Part shown: positions 8,683 through 19,812 of the stretch, one piece after another | How positions within the stretch are numbered: position 1 is the first letter of the stretch | How the letters are laid out: every line of letters begins with the position of its first letter | DNA from: Clitopilus passeckerianus | Taxonomy: Eukaryota > Basidiomycota > Agaricomycetes > Agaricales > Entolomataceae | Length of the DNA stretch: 64,000 nucleotides | Reading direction: 5' to 3' | NCBI GenBank assembly: GCA_944990035.1 | Contig: CALYLX010000117.1 | Location: 372,001 to 436,000 of the forward strand | Notes under the pieces: model-generated | Databases searched by the model: none | Told to the model about the DNA's origin: nothing | Seen by the model: the letters and a program-made list of their open reading frames with translations, nothing else | Program-made: the position numbers and the translations under genes

Positions 8683-11600
8683 TCAGAGAGAGGGCAATTG
8701 AGCGTCTGATACGAAATGAGTACCTCCTGCACAACGATAGCCATGAGCTATCTTGATCCAACGATAACCTCTTGGACACATCCCCATAGTACGCAGCACT
8801 GACTGCACCTTGGCCTCTCGCTGGCGCTCCCTTTCTCGTCTCTCTTCCTCTTCCTTCTTCTTCTGGAGAGCTTCCGCTGCAAGCCTCCTCGCCTCGGCTG
8901 CCCGAAGAAGTTCTTCTTCCAACCTCTTCAATAGCTCTTGACGTTGTTTCTCTTCAAGAGCCGCTTTTTCCAGGGCCTTCCGAGTCTCCTCTGCTCTCTG
9001 CTCCTCAAGACGTGCCTGTTCTTCTTTCTGTTCTGCCTCCCTCTTCAGTCGAGTCTCCTCTGCTGCCTCTTGCCCCTTCCGATCTTCTGCTGCTTTCTTT
9101 GCCGCTTGCATTTCATTCCATATGTCATCCGATACTCCTGGGTCGCGCCCGTCAGCGGTGGGCTTCTGTGTATCGCTAGAGTTTGACTGGTTTGGTTGAG
9201 TGCCGGTGCTCGTACCCGTGTTTGCTGAAGGAGGCGGAGACTGGGTAGGTATATTGGTCTGCATTGGAGCCGGTCCACGCCCGGTACGACGACTGTTCGA
9301 AGGGATATTCAAGTGCCTTTCACGTTGCTCTTTAAGCATGGTATGCGCGCATCCCAAAGCCGCTGATGGAGAAAGTTCCATCTTTCCGTCTGGGGTTGTA
9401 GTCGTGGATAAAAGTAGGGCTGTTTGAACCATTTTCTGCCCCAAAGCCACAACGTCCCGGGCGTTGCCCCAAGAAGGCAGGAGGGCAAGTCGGGTTATGG
9501 TCGAAAGTAACCCTCCATAGACGTCGGATAAAGGAGAATCTAACCCAGGCAGGTGCACGTTCTTCTTGAAGAGTTGCTTCTGCAGGATTTCGACGCAATG
9601 AGCTGGGGCCATGTTTTCGAAGGTGATCTGTTCCGGGAAGCGACTTGACAGACCAGAATTGACCGCCAGAAGTTGATTCATGTCCTGGTCGTATCCCGCC
9701 AAAATGACGATCAGTTTCCCTTTGTACTTGTCTTGAGTGAGCAGCCCAACCAGTTCGTCGATGGCTTCCTGAGCAAAATGCCCCTGGCTGAGCCGGTAGG
9801 CTTCGTCGATGAACAACACCTGACCGAGAGCCTTTTCCAACAGCTTCTGAGTTTTTGGACCCGTGTGGCCCACCCATTGTCCAACGAGGTCGGACGCAGA
9901 GCATTCGTGGACCTCTGCCGTTGATAGGATACCCATGTCGTAATAAACCTGCCCCATTTTGCGTGCAACAGTCGTCTTTCCGGTTCCTGGGGAATATTTG
10001 TCAATTTTGGTGCACGAACACCCATCAATTCGAACAATCGTACCTGGAGGCCCCTTGAAAATGAAGTTGAAAGGAATTAGATCCCGATAGTCAATTCCCT
10101 TCTCTTTCGCAACCTTGACCACGGTCTGGTACCCTTCTAGTTTCTTGGCCAGATATCCAAGTCCAACCATGTCTTCGAACAGCTTCCTCAAGTTATCAGA
10201 CGAGCGGGATCCTCGATCAAAGTCGGGGTCGAAGTCCACCGGTTCCAAGAAAACCTCTCCTGAGCGCTTTTTCTGGATCCTTGTCCTATTTTGATAGTGA
10301 AGCTTTGCCTTCGATAGTACATTTTCCACTTCTCCGCCATTTCCAAAATTCGGTCGATTTTTGGCGCGATCAAGAAGTTGCATAGCGGTTTCCTTCGCAG
10401 GTTCTGTCGCGGAGACGTCCTGGGATTTGAGCTTGCGGTCAAGGATAAGGCGCAGCTCAGCGCTGCTGAAATCCTCGAATGTGAAAGGGTTGTCAATGGC
10501 GAAACGTCGTGATAAGCCTTCATTGACGTTCTACAATTTAATTGTAAGTACCTTGATGATTTCCGGGCACTGCAGCCAGCTACACTCACCTGGAACATTT
10601 GCATCATTGGATCCTTGTAACCAAGCAAGAGAACGCATCGGTCGTCCCCAGGTACATTCTGCACCTCTGCTACGATTGTATCAATGACAGCAGTTTTGAA
10701 CGAGTCGTTCGACTTGGAGTGTCCTTCTCTGCCACCGTAAAGCATGTATGCCTGAATTGGATGCTTCAGTAGGACCTTCAACGCTCATAGAGGTAGGGCC
10801 AAACCTCATCAATAATGAGAACCTTCCCTCGCGTAGAGGCGAGAATGCCTTTTGTCTGTTTCTCGGACTCTCCCAGGTGAGCACCGACAAAATCGGAAGG
10901 ATTTTTTGTCACCACTGTAAGTTTAAAAATGAGCTCCCGAAAAAGCCAATAAGAGGCAGCTGGTACTCACCCTCTCCGTTACTCAGTATTCTCAAATCAG
11001 CAAGAATTTTGCCATACAACGTTGCAACGGTTGTTTTCCCAGTTCCAGGCGACCCGAGAAAGATACGGTTGAGAGAGAATTCCAAGGGCTTGAGTTCCTT
11101 GAGTTCCCTATCGTAATTGACCTCAATTGTGTCGGTGAGGTCTCGAACGGCATCCTTGACGGTGCTTAAGCCAATCAGGCTTTGCAACTCTGCCCATGCT
11201 GCACACTTTTCAAGTGCTTGCGAAGGCCGTGGCCCAATCAGGTCTTCCCTGGAAAGGAAGAAATCGTCTGGACGCAATCCTCTTTTGCGGAGGTCTTGTA
11301 CCCGCTTCGCTTGCGCCCGGGCAATCCTTTCGACAACATTCTGCAGATCCCTTGCATTGCCGAATCCAGGCCTTCCCCGCCTCCTTGCAAGTCGACGAAT
11401 TACAATACGGACATATAGGCCGTCCAAGCCGTCGTCAATATTCATCCTCCCCGAGTATGTCTTCATGACCAAGCTCTTGAAGATTGCAAGCAGCTCGCTG
11501 TCGCTGTAATCGGCAAATGTAAACCTTTGCGGAACTCGACTGGGTAGACCGGGGTTGTGCTCAAAGAAACTTTCCATTTCTTTGTTATATCCAGCCAGGA

Positions 11601-14600
11601 TAAAGACGACTTTGCCGACATGATTTTCCATCTCTGCTAGGAGGAAGTCCAACACCTGTTTACCGGAAAAATTGTGACCGGCAGCGAGCTGGTAAGCTTC
11701 GTCGATGAAAAAGGCGCCACCTCCCGCTTGCAGGATCGTGTCGAGTGACTTCTGAGCACCCGAAACCCCGTCGTTTGCAAGCCGAGACCCAGTGATCTCC
11801 AAGAAATAGTCGTTAGGAATGGCATCAACCGAGGCCAGGAATTTTGCAAACAGACGTGCAACTGTAGTCTTGCCTATACATATATCAGAAAATGATGGTG
11901 AAAACAACGTTTAGGTGATCCACCTGTTCCTGGATTGCCCAAAAATACGGAATTGAGCCTTTCGTTCGCTAGAGGAACACCTTGTCGTTTTTTTATCTCG
12001 ATGGCCGCCTTGATTGTAAGTATTGTATCCTTCACTTCCTCCAAGCCAGTCATGCTCATGATATCGTCAATAGCAGCATTGGAAGCCCCTTCGAGGGATT
12101 TCTGTCTCTGCCACTCTGTCTCTGAAGGAGATGGTGGTAGAGGTGGGATTTCTCTTTTCTGATGGGTACCTGGAGTTGGACCAGGAGGTTGTGAGGGGTT
12201 CTGTCGGGAGGCGCTGGACTGATTCGTCCTGGTAGGCTGAGAAGCACCAAGAGGGGTCGCAGTGGGAGGAACATTTACTTTCTGCGTGTGTTGACTAGGC
12301 GTCGAGTTCTGTTTAGGAGGATTGGTCTGATTGGTTGTCGTCGAGGATGAAGCTGGTGAAGCATGATGTGTCGGAACATTGTTAGCCCCTGCGCTACGAG
12401 TACCTCCTTTTTGGGTTGGGGGTACCTTTGTGGCTTTCAAATTAGCCACCTTTGCAGCTAGTGCCTTAAGATCTTCCTCTTTCTGACGGATGATTGCCTC
12501 TCTCTCTCCAGCTAGACGGGCATCTTGAGCGAGCCGTTCTTGCTCAGCAATCCGTGCGTTCAGGGCATCGATTTCTTCATTGTGCTTGCGCTGATCAGCT
12601 TCGCGCTTCTGTTGGAGTTCGTATTCCCTGAGTATCTTGGCCTCCGCAGCTTTCCTGTCACGCTCGCACTGATTGCAAACAGCAGGACGGCCCTGAATAC
12701 ACTTCCAAGTCTGTTGATGGCCTTTTGGGCATGTCGCACGCATGACAAATTCGCAGCGCATCTTCGAATGGTCGACTATTTGATGACATTTAGACTGACA
12801 GGTGTGCAGTCCGCAGCTGAGAACAGTCCCACTGGCAAGATGAAAGAAAGGGTCAGGAAGAGTTTAACACAAAACCACAACGCCACTCACCATGGTTTGG
12901 AACAACCACCATCAGGGCAGTGACTGTCAAAATCATGAACAGTCTTCAGGAGGGCTGTCTGATCAGGGTGACGTTGGCATACAACGGGAAGACCCTCGAA
13001 GACGTGATTGCCATTTCTGAGGAGATCAAATAACTTTCGCCACATCTCGCCACCTTTTCGAGAGTTAGAAAAAGTGTTGGCGTTTCCAATGAGAATCAGC
13101 GCATTTCGAGCCCGTGAAAGAAGAACGTTCAACCGTTCCGAGGAGATCATGAAGCCGATGTCGTTCTGGCTGTTGCTTCGTGTGAGGGAAGCAATTACAA
13201 CATCGCTTTCTTCTCCCTGATAGTTATCTGATATCTAGTCAGAAGAGTACAAGCCATAAGTCAATGGTCATATTACTCACCAATGGTCGCTAATCGTATC
13301 GGTTTTCTGGCCATTCTAGCTGCTGCAGCGGTCATCAGCCCGGCTTTCACCAGGTCATGGGAGTCGAGGTCATTAAGCAGTGGGTCGGCGTCCTTTCCGC
13401 TTCGTAATGCAGCTTGCAATTTATGCAACTGTCCTAGATATGGTGTCAAGATGACCATTTGCTCAGTCGAGTAGCCCTGTTGAGCAAGATAACGTAAGAT
13501 CTTGAGAACCATCATCACTTCGTAGGTGTTCTGCTTTGATGACTTCGAGCCACCATCTCTCTTGTCGGCAACTTGGGCGAAATTGTCTTCTGGGTGTGCA
13601 TGGCTAAGGAACACAATGTTGCTCTGAACGCCAAGAAGGTCCGGTCGGCTCCTTGTGGAGGAAGCATCCGAGAGCTCGGGGTAAGTGAGAGTCCGTATGA
13701 GGGATGATATTTCGGGCCGCATTCTGTGTTGTTTGGTGAGGGTCTTGTGAGGATAGCCTTTCAGGATCAGGCGTTCAAAGAGAGACCTGTTCAAGTCGAA
13801 CCCTTCGCCTTTCTCGACAGTGAGTTGGTAATTGTTAACCTTAGGTCTCAACTGTCTGCACAAAAAATGTCAGTACACTGGTAAAGAAGACATGCCCATG
13901 ACTCACTTATGATCGCCGATGAGGACCAGCTGTCTTGTCTTTCGCGTGAGCGCGGTCAAGACATGGCTTTCCAGGATTTCTCCGGCTTCTTCAACGAGAA
14001 GCACATCGGGTGCGACAGCCTGGAGGCTCCGGCTATACTTGGCCGCTGCAGTGGTGGTGCAGCCTATGATAGTCTTGTCCTTCATTATATCCGCATCCTT
14101 CTCCGACAGCTGTTGAGCAAGCTGGGTATTGAGTTCGTTGAATTTGGAGGCCGCGGCATACAGGTCGTCAATCTGCTCTAACAAATAGTTCTTCTTCCAC
14201 TCGGCAAGCTTTGCTTGGCGCCCGAGCTGCCGCAGTGTCCATACACCTTGTGAATTGCGCACGTTGTCCTCGTTGACAAAGATTCCTGCGTCCTCCCCTT
14301 TGACCCATCTTTCGATCAGATAGAGGGAATCAACAACTTTTCCATCTTGCCCAACTCGTTGATAACCACCGCTGTCGGTTGCGGTGACCAGGAAGGCGGT
14401 GAAGAAGGCCGAATCTTCAAATTCGATGTAGTTGAGGATGCTCCGCAAAGTTACGGCGGATTGGAGGTACAGCTCAAAATCCTCTTCAAGTTTTTTGTAC
14501 CAGACATCAGATTCTGCTCGTAACTCGTCGATGACAGCCCACATGGCTTGATTCCTTCGAAATGTGGAGGCTTGTTTGGAGAGCATCAGCGGTTCCGTAC

Positions 14601-16284
14601 GTTGCGTGGACTTGCCGCCAAGCCTAACCATGCTTTCCTGAGGAATCCCAATGTCCAGCAGGGAAGTCAGGATGTCATCAAGCGCATGGTTGGTGTAGCA
14701 AACAACGAGTATCTTCAACCGTGTGTGCTCGTATATGCCCTTCGCGATAAGGGCACCGATGAGGGATTTTCCTGTGCCTTAGAACAAAAGTCACTATGGT
14801 GTCCGTTGGTTAGAGTTAGGCGTCATACCAGGCGGGCCTTGGATTAGAGAGACGCTTTGGGTCAATCCAGCGACCAAGGAAGCTGCTTGATAGCGATCCA
14901 ATTGGATGCTTTTAGGTGTTTTGAGGATGGCTTTGAGGTCCTGCTGGGTATTGGATTGCAACTGGCTGATGAGGTCGTCAGGCTTCCCGGGAGCCGCTGA
15001 GATTGGTTGTGTATCGTCCCATAGCAGAAGTTCTGAGAGAACTGGAAGCTCTCTGATGTCCTTGAGTCGTTGAAGGATGGGGGTATATGAAAACATGGCG
15101 GTGTCGATTTGAAAAAGTTTGACCTCCCGTGCTGTTTTGAGCTTCACGAGAGTACTTTTTACTGTCGCTTCGCCTTCGATTTGAAGGACGATGATTGGTG
15201 GGGTTTTCACCAAGAGGTCTTCCTCCTTATGGATGGTAGGAAAGGCTGCGATGTCGCCATCAATTAACAAGCATGCTAATGATTGGTGCCGAAGTAGGTT
15301 TCTGTTATCTGTAAGGGCTTTCTTCCGATCCTTCTCTTCCTGGTGACCCTTGAGCCCCGGGAGATCATCCGGGCATTTGAAAGTGATGCCCCAATTGCAT
15401 CGTCTTCTGTCTGGCCCACAGTATATGCCAGCCAGCTCCAAGCTGTTGATAACGGTGCCACGGTGACGGCCTTTCTTCTTTCCGGTGATAATCTGGACCT
15501 CCTCCTTCAGCTCGTATATCATGTCCTCGCGGAGAAGTCGAAATTGATTGTCGAGATGGGTTGCGATACGGGAATCGGGGTCTGAGCTGTCGACTTCTGC
15601 GCAGCTACGAATGAAGGCCGGCTTGGTGCATGTAATTTCATCCGCAGAGGGCACGATAGAAACCTCGCGGAAGTCGGGGAAGTCATTGTCGTGACGCCCA
15701 CCTGGGCCTTTCCTCCCTTTCTTGACGGGTGCAGCCCCAGCATTGCACGCATTCAAGATCAGCTTGATCTTCTCTCCATGGTCACGTACAACGGTGTCAG
15801 CAGAAGCGATCAAGCTCTGAAGATTGGCGGAAGCTTGATCTCGATAGCTCGTGGGTGAGGATGGATGAGCCACAAGGTAATGCAGCAACCAGCCGAAACA
15901 CTGCTGAGCCGGGGTTGAAAGGGCGCCGCTGGTGAAGGATTGATGGAAGGCATCCCAAAAAATGGGTGGGTCAACGACTTTCTGCACGAATTGATACAGA
16001 AGTGTTCCTGCGCCCAGATCCATGATTTCTGGGGCTTGTAGATAGTTGAGGAGCTTTACAGCGTCTCCGTTGAAGAAACTTGCATCAAGTTTATACCTCA
16101 TGGCGCTCTGAATGGCAGAGAGCCCATCCTTGGCCGCAATCACTTTGCTGATACATGAAGCTCGATCTGTCTGTGCACAGATGGCCTCAATAAAGAGAGC
16201 TGAGTTCTGAGGAGTGATTGGCTGTCGGCCATAGATGATGCTGTCAAGATGCTTGTTTAGTCTTGCGACTCGAGCTTTATCCAT
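8683..16284 (-). CDS. Giant SF1 helicase / triple CbbX-type AAA+ fusion protein (ZNFX1-like)
   Basis: Ten exons (16284-14829, 14777-13907, 13855-13281, 13227-12891, 12831-11924, 11873-10971, 10914-10805, 10751-10590, 10530-10044, 9986-8683) join in frame to 2,370 aa. Order: an N-terminal region to about 480; a UPF1-like helicase with GPPGTGKS (~485), VEEAGE, QHRMRPE, DNYQGEESDVV and SERLNVLLSRAR (~1000); a Cys/His segment CGLHTCQSKCHQ to CNQCERD (~1080-1115), as in NFX1 fingers; a coiled coil and Pro/Thr linker; then three CbbX/SpoVK AAA+ domains with Walker A at ~1382 (GNPGTGKTT), ~1657 (GSPGTGKTT) and ~1936 (GPPGTGKTT), each with IDEAY. A charged coiled coil (~2232-2335) precedes the tail CPRGYRW...GYRCAGGTHF. 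All four ATPase sites look usable. Animal ZNFX1 senses or handles RNA; the fungal role is unknown. ATG 16284 was preferred to a longer unsupported N-terminal extension. Confidence 0.88.
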
Positions 16285-16843
16285 GACGGTAGTGGGAGAA
16301 TTGAAAGTGGTCAGCGGTGCTATATGCTGTTGGGCAACGATGGGGACAAGAGCGGCAGACGGCAGAGGCCGTGGATTACGTGAAGAAAACCGGGGCTCGT
16401 GTGTTCTTGTGGGTGCTCCAGCGCCTAAGAGCCCACAGATCAAAGAAGTTTTCCAACCAGAATAGCCAGGAATGGTCAAACCGCGGATCCTTTGGCCCCG
16501 GATTCATCGTAGAGCGTCTAGTGACTCGAGTCTTGAGCTGAGTGCAGCCGGGTAGCCGACGTGGTGGCATTTGCTCAGTTGACAATCTGCTAAGAAAACC
16601 GCGATAAGTACCTCAACCTTTCCTTTTTCTGCCAGGAACATTGCAATTTACAGCATTATCGCAACCATCCCTCGAAGTAATCCGATGCGGAAGAACATAA
16701 TCATAGTCCTCCGAGGGTGGTTGCCATAATACTCAAACCAATACATGTGGGAAGTAAGATATAATTCGGACTATAAGGCAAACCGGTTGTACAGCGTGTA
16801 GATCCATCGAGATGACGGAGAATAAGTATCGAATAGATTCCGG
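16285..16843. other. Intergenic between helicase start and HPT1 stop
   Basis: About 560 nt holding the 5' region of the giant helicase and the 3' UTR of HPT1. An in-frame extension of the helicase lies here but lacks family character. No separate gene seen. Confidence 0.45.
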
Positions 16844-17936
16844 TTACTGCTGTTTATCCAGAGCAGCCCGACGGTCATGCTCTGCAATATCTCTGTCAAA
16901 TAGGGGAGTCAGCTTCGGGTACACGAGGAAAAAACATGAGTAAACTGACATTGCTTCCCAAGGGTAATCCAACCTGCAGAAGGTCAGTCACCACCGTGAA
17001 CCCGAATGAAATAATTATTTACGCACCAAATGTCTGTCACATCCTCGCCAGCGAAGTATCTAGTTGGTCGTCTAAGAACAAGAGAATGATTGTTCGTCAG
17101 CAAGCGAAATACTCACGGTACATCAGACGGGAGATCCGCGAGCTTGGTCTTCTCCTTATTGTGGACGACGAAGACCGCGAACTTCGTAGCTGCTCTCAAT
17201 GCCTCCCTTTCGGATTCGGGGTGGGAGAGGAGCTCTTCCTCGACGTCTTTCTTGAGCTCATAAAGAGCATAACTAATGAAATCAGCGGCAAGCACGCCAG
17301 GCCGATCGGAAGAACGTACCTCAATGTTTTCCTGGTGTCATCCACTTCGTCCTGTCGACGATGAGGTCGAGGCAGAGCGGGAAAGCAGATTAACATACGA
17401 CAATCAAGTTCCGCTTGCCCAGTAGTGTCTTTCCGGGGTCGGAGCTCTATTTGATGGATAAGAACCGACTTGAGATAACAAGCCCAGATAACGTACAGCC
17501 ATTGTGTGCGGACGACCTCCTTGCCGATCTGTTCGGCGCTGGTCCCAGGAAGAGGCTCGTAGAGTGAGAGGCCAATTGCTTGTATCTGAAGGGCTTTGTT
17601 TGAACCTATTTCACGCAGGAAAGTGCGCTATATGAGGTTTGCTCTTAATAAGTCATTTATCTGGCGGGATTTGCAAAAATAGTACCATGACGCGAGCCGG
17701 GAAGAAGCCACTGTTGAGGGCAATAAGACACAAGTATTCGAGATCGGTCATGGATATTTACCCTCCACCTAGAAAATTTCAGCAAAAGCTGGAAGGTTGG
17801 CAGTTCATGAATACCCACCAATTGCGATCATGAGATCGGGATTGAACGTCTGAGCGATCGTAGGCGTCACTTTTCTGATTAAATTGTGGATGTCGTTGTA
17901 GGAAACATGGTAGTGCTTGATTTCAGCTTCGGCCAT
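16844..17936 (-). CDS. HPT1: Hypoxanthine-guanine phosphoribosyltransferase
   Basis: Nine small exons (17936-17815, 17710-17686, 17627-17497, 17444-17399, 17351-17320, 17272-17117, 17071-17027, 16973-16950, 16892-16844) give 209 aa, close to yeast Hpt1. The start HYHVSYNDIHNLI, the GGGFFPARVM loop, the PRPP-binding signature VDEVDDTRKTL and the end LDYPWEAIDIAEHD are all recognisable. The enzyme salvages hypoxanthine and guanine to IMP and GMP using PRPP in the cytosol. Exons as small as 24 and 25 nt carry conserved residues. It is divergent from RPC4 with about 270 nt between start codons. Confidence 0.92.
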
Positions 17937-18210
17937 TGTCGTTGTCGTCGGGTTCGTTCGTGGATTCGAGAAAGTTGTCGAGGGCCAAGTCTAAGTAATC
18001 GAGGATGATTGAAAGTCCTTTTGCCGTCACGTGAAACAAAAAACTCTTGATTCCGCTCGTAATGTCCGGTGAGCGTGCTCATCGTTAGCGACAACGAGCG
18101 TAAGCTCAATACATGCAGGTACACCTTCAGGCTCAGGGACGCCTCCAACAAAGGCTATTGGCAGCCTTGCCAAGAAGCAAAGCGATGTAACGCGTCAAGG
18201 TACTCAAAAG
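17937..18210. promoter_or_regulatory. Shared promoter region HPT1 / RPC4
   Basis: A 274-nt gap between two divergent housekeeping genes must contain both promoters. No motif is singled out with confidence. Confidence 0.5.
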
Positions 18211-19610
18211 ATGAAATTCGTACCAACGCTACCTGGTCGGCGAAAGAAGGAGTGAGTAAGTCACCTCGAATCGCACACGTACGCTCAATATCTGACCCAG
18301 AATATCGCAGAGAAGTGAAAGCTGTATGTTCATTGGATAGAGAACTTTGGACTTGGAACTAACACACCCAAGGAACCTGCGCCGCAGGAGTCACCAGTGA
18401 CAGCATCTTCGTCAACTTCTGAACGGGGCTCTGGGCGCGGTCGCGGACGTGGAGATGCAAGGGGAAGAGGTCGTGGTAGAGGTGCTGCTCCTCCTTCAGT
18501 TGAAATGACAGCTAGTGGTCCCTTTGCAATGGGACCTGCCCTAGCAGGCAACACTGCAGCGAGACGCACGGTTCCTCGATCCAACTTCGTTCCAATCCCA
18601 ATCCCTGGTTCTGGGCCTTCATCTGGCACTTCTACGCCTCATGTTACTGGCTCGATCAAGCTCGAACCGGATGTGTCGAGCAAAGTAGCATCCAGCCGTT
18701 CCAGTGTGGATGATGAAGTCTATTCTGAACCTGATGAGGGCGTCGAGATTATCGACATGGAGGATGTCAAGCAAATGGATTGGATGGCTCCTGATAGTTT
18801 AAAGGCGGAAAAGTTCAAGAAGCCTAAGAAGGAGGAGGCTAGCGAGGCTGTCGGTGCGTTCATGTTCACTACCCAACTTGTTCTCTTACTTAACTTACCA
18901 GCGGCCGGGGAAATTGATGCCGCAAATGCTATTGACCTCAGTGAGAGTGAAGAGGAAGAAGAGCTGGAGGACATCATCGAACATTTCGCTGCCAAAGCAG
19001 ATATTGAGCAGGTATGAGCTTTCCTTCTCCACCGGATGTGGTTGCTCACTTTCGTTCAGAACTCGGAATTGAGAGAAGAAAATCTCTATCTATTCCAGTT
19101 TCCTTCTCCGTTCCCGAAGTTCATCTCGAAGGAGGCCAAGGACAGCTTCTTGGCTGAAGCCGAAGCATCGTCTTCGCAGGTAAAAAAAGCTGTAAAATCC
19201 GAACCTGGAGGAAAGGCGGTGGGATCGGTATCAAAGTCCAAAGAGGTTGAGCCTGAACCTGAGCAGAAGGTGGACGGTTTGATCGGTGAACTAGTCGTAT
19301 ATCGCAGCGGTGCGGTCAAGATGAGGCTGGTCAATGGCATTTTGTTGGATGTAAGTAATTTTAATATATCGCCGACCACGGGACTTATGTTTCTCGTGTC
19401 TAGGTCAATGCCACCACTCAGCCCTCTTTCTTGCAACAAGCATCATATATAGACCAAGAAAGCAAAAAGTTGGTTGTTCTAGGCGAAGTCAACAAGAGGT
19501 TCGCTGTTGCTCCAGACGTCGACGCCTTGTTGGCAGCGATGGAAAATAAATACAAGGGTCCACCAAAAACATTTGACGAAGAGGGTCTGATAGCAATGGA
19601 TACTACATGA
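18211..19610 (+). CDS. RPC53: RNA polymerase III subunit RPC4 (C53-like)
   Basis: Six exons (18211-18251, 18301-18323, 18398-18853, 18902-19011, 19060-19350, 19404-19610) give 375 aa. The N-terminus MKFVPTLPGRRKKE is followed by an Arg-Gly stretch (RGRGRGRGD). The conserved RPC4 C-terminal domain contains FPSPFPKF, GLIGELVVYRSGAVKMRL and PSFLQQASYI. In yeast this subunit pairs with Rpc37 and works in initiation and termination of tRNA and 5S transcription. The second exon is only 23 nt, chosen because it alone keeps frame between a GTGAGT donor and a GTATGT donor with an ACTAAC branch site. Confidence 0.9.
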
Positions 19611-19812
19611 CGTAGACACTAGTAGGCAGAATCGCAAATGTCTATTGACACCATTTACCCCCAAGACACAAGAAAAAATAGAATAATCTAATACATTTGA
19701 AACCAACTATGCTCGGGTATAGTACAACGTCTTCCGCAACCGAGCGCATTATATGTTACACCGGGCACGCAATACGTAAATGAGAAGCAAAGGGTATGTC
19801 ATCGAAAGGAAA

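Noticed and set aside
8938..9186. Phe/Leu-rich plus-strand frame resembling a membrane protein
   Set aside because: Antisense shadow of the Glu/Lys coiled coil at the C-terminus of the giant ATPase.
9987..10043. Apparent 19-residue insertion inside the third Walker A (GPPG...GTGKTT)
   Set aside because: It is a 57-nt intron with GTACGA...CCCCAG borders; removing it restores GPPGTGKTT in frame.
14794..16479. Longer N-terminus of the helicase gene from 16479
   Set aside because: The extra 65 residues lack family character; ATG 16284 precedes the first convincing sequence.
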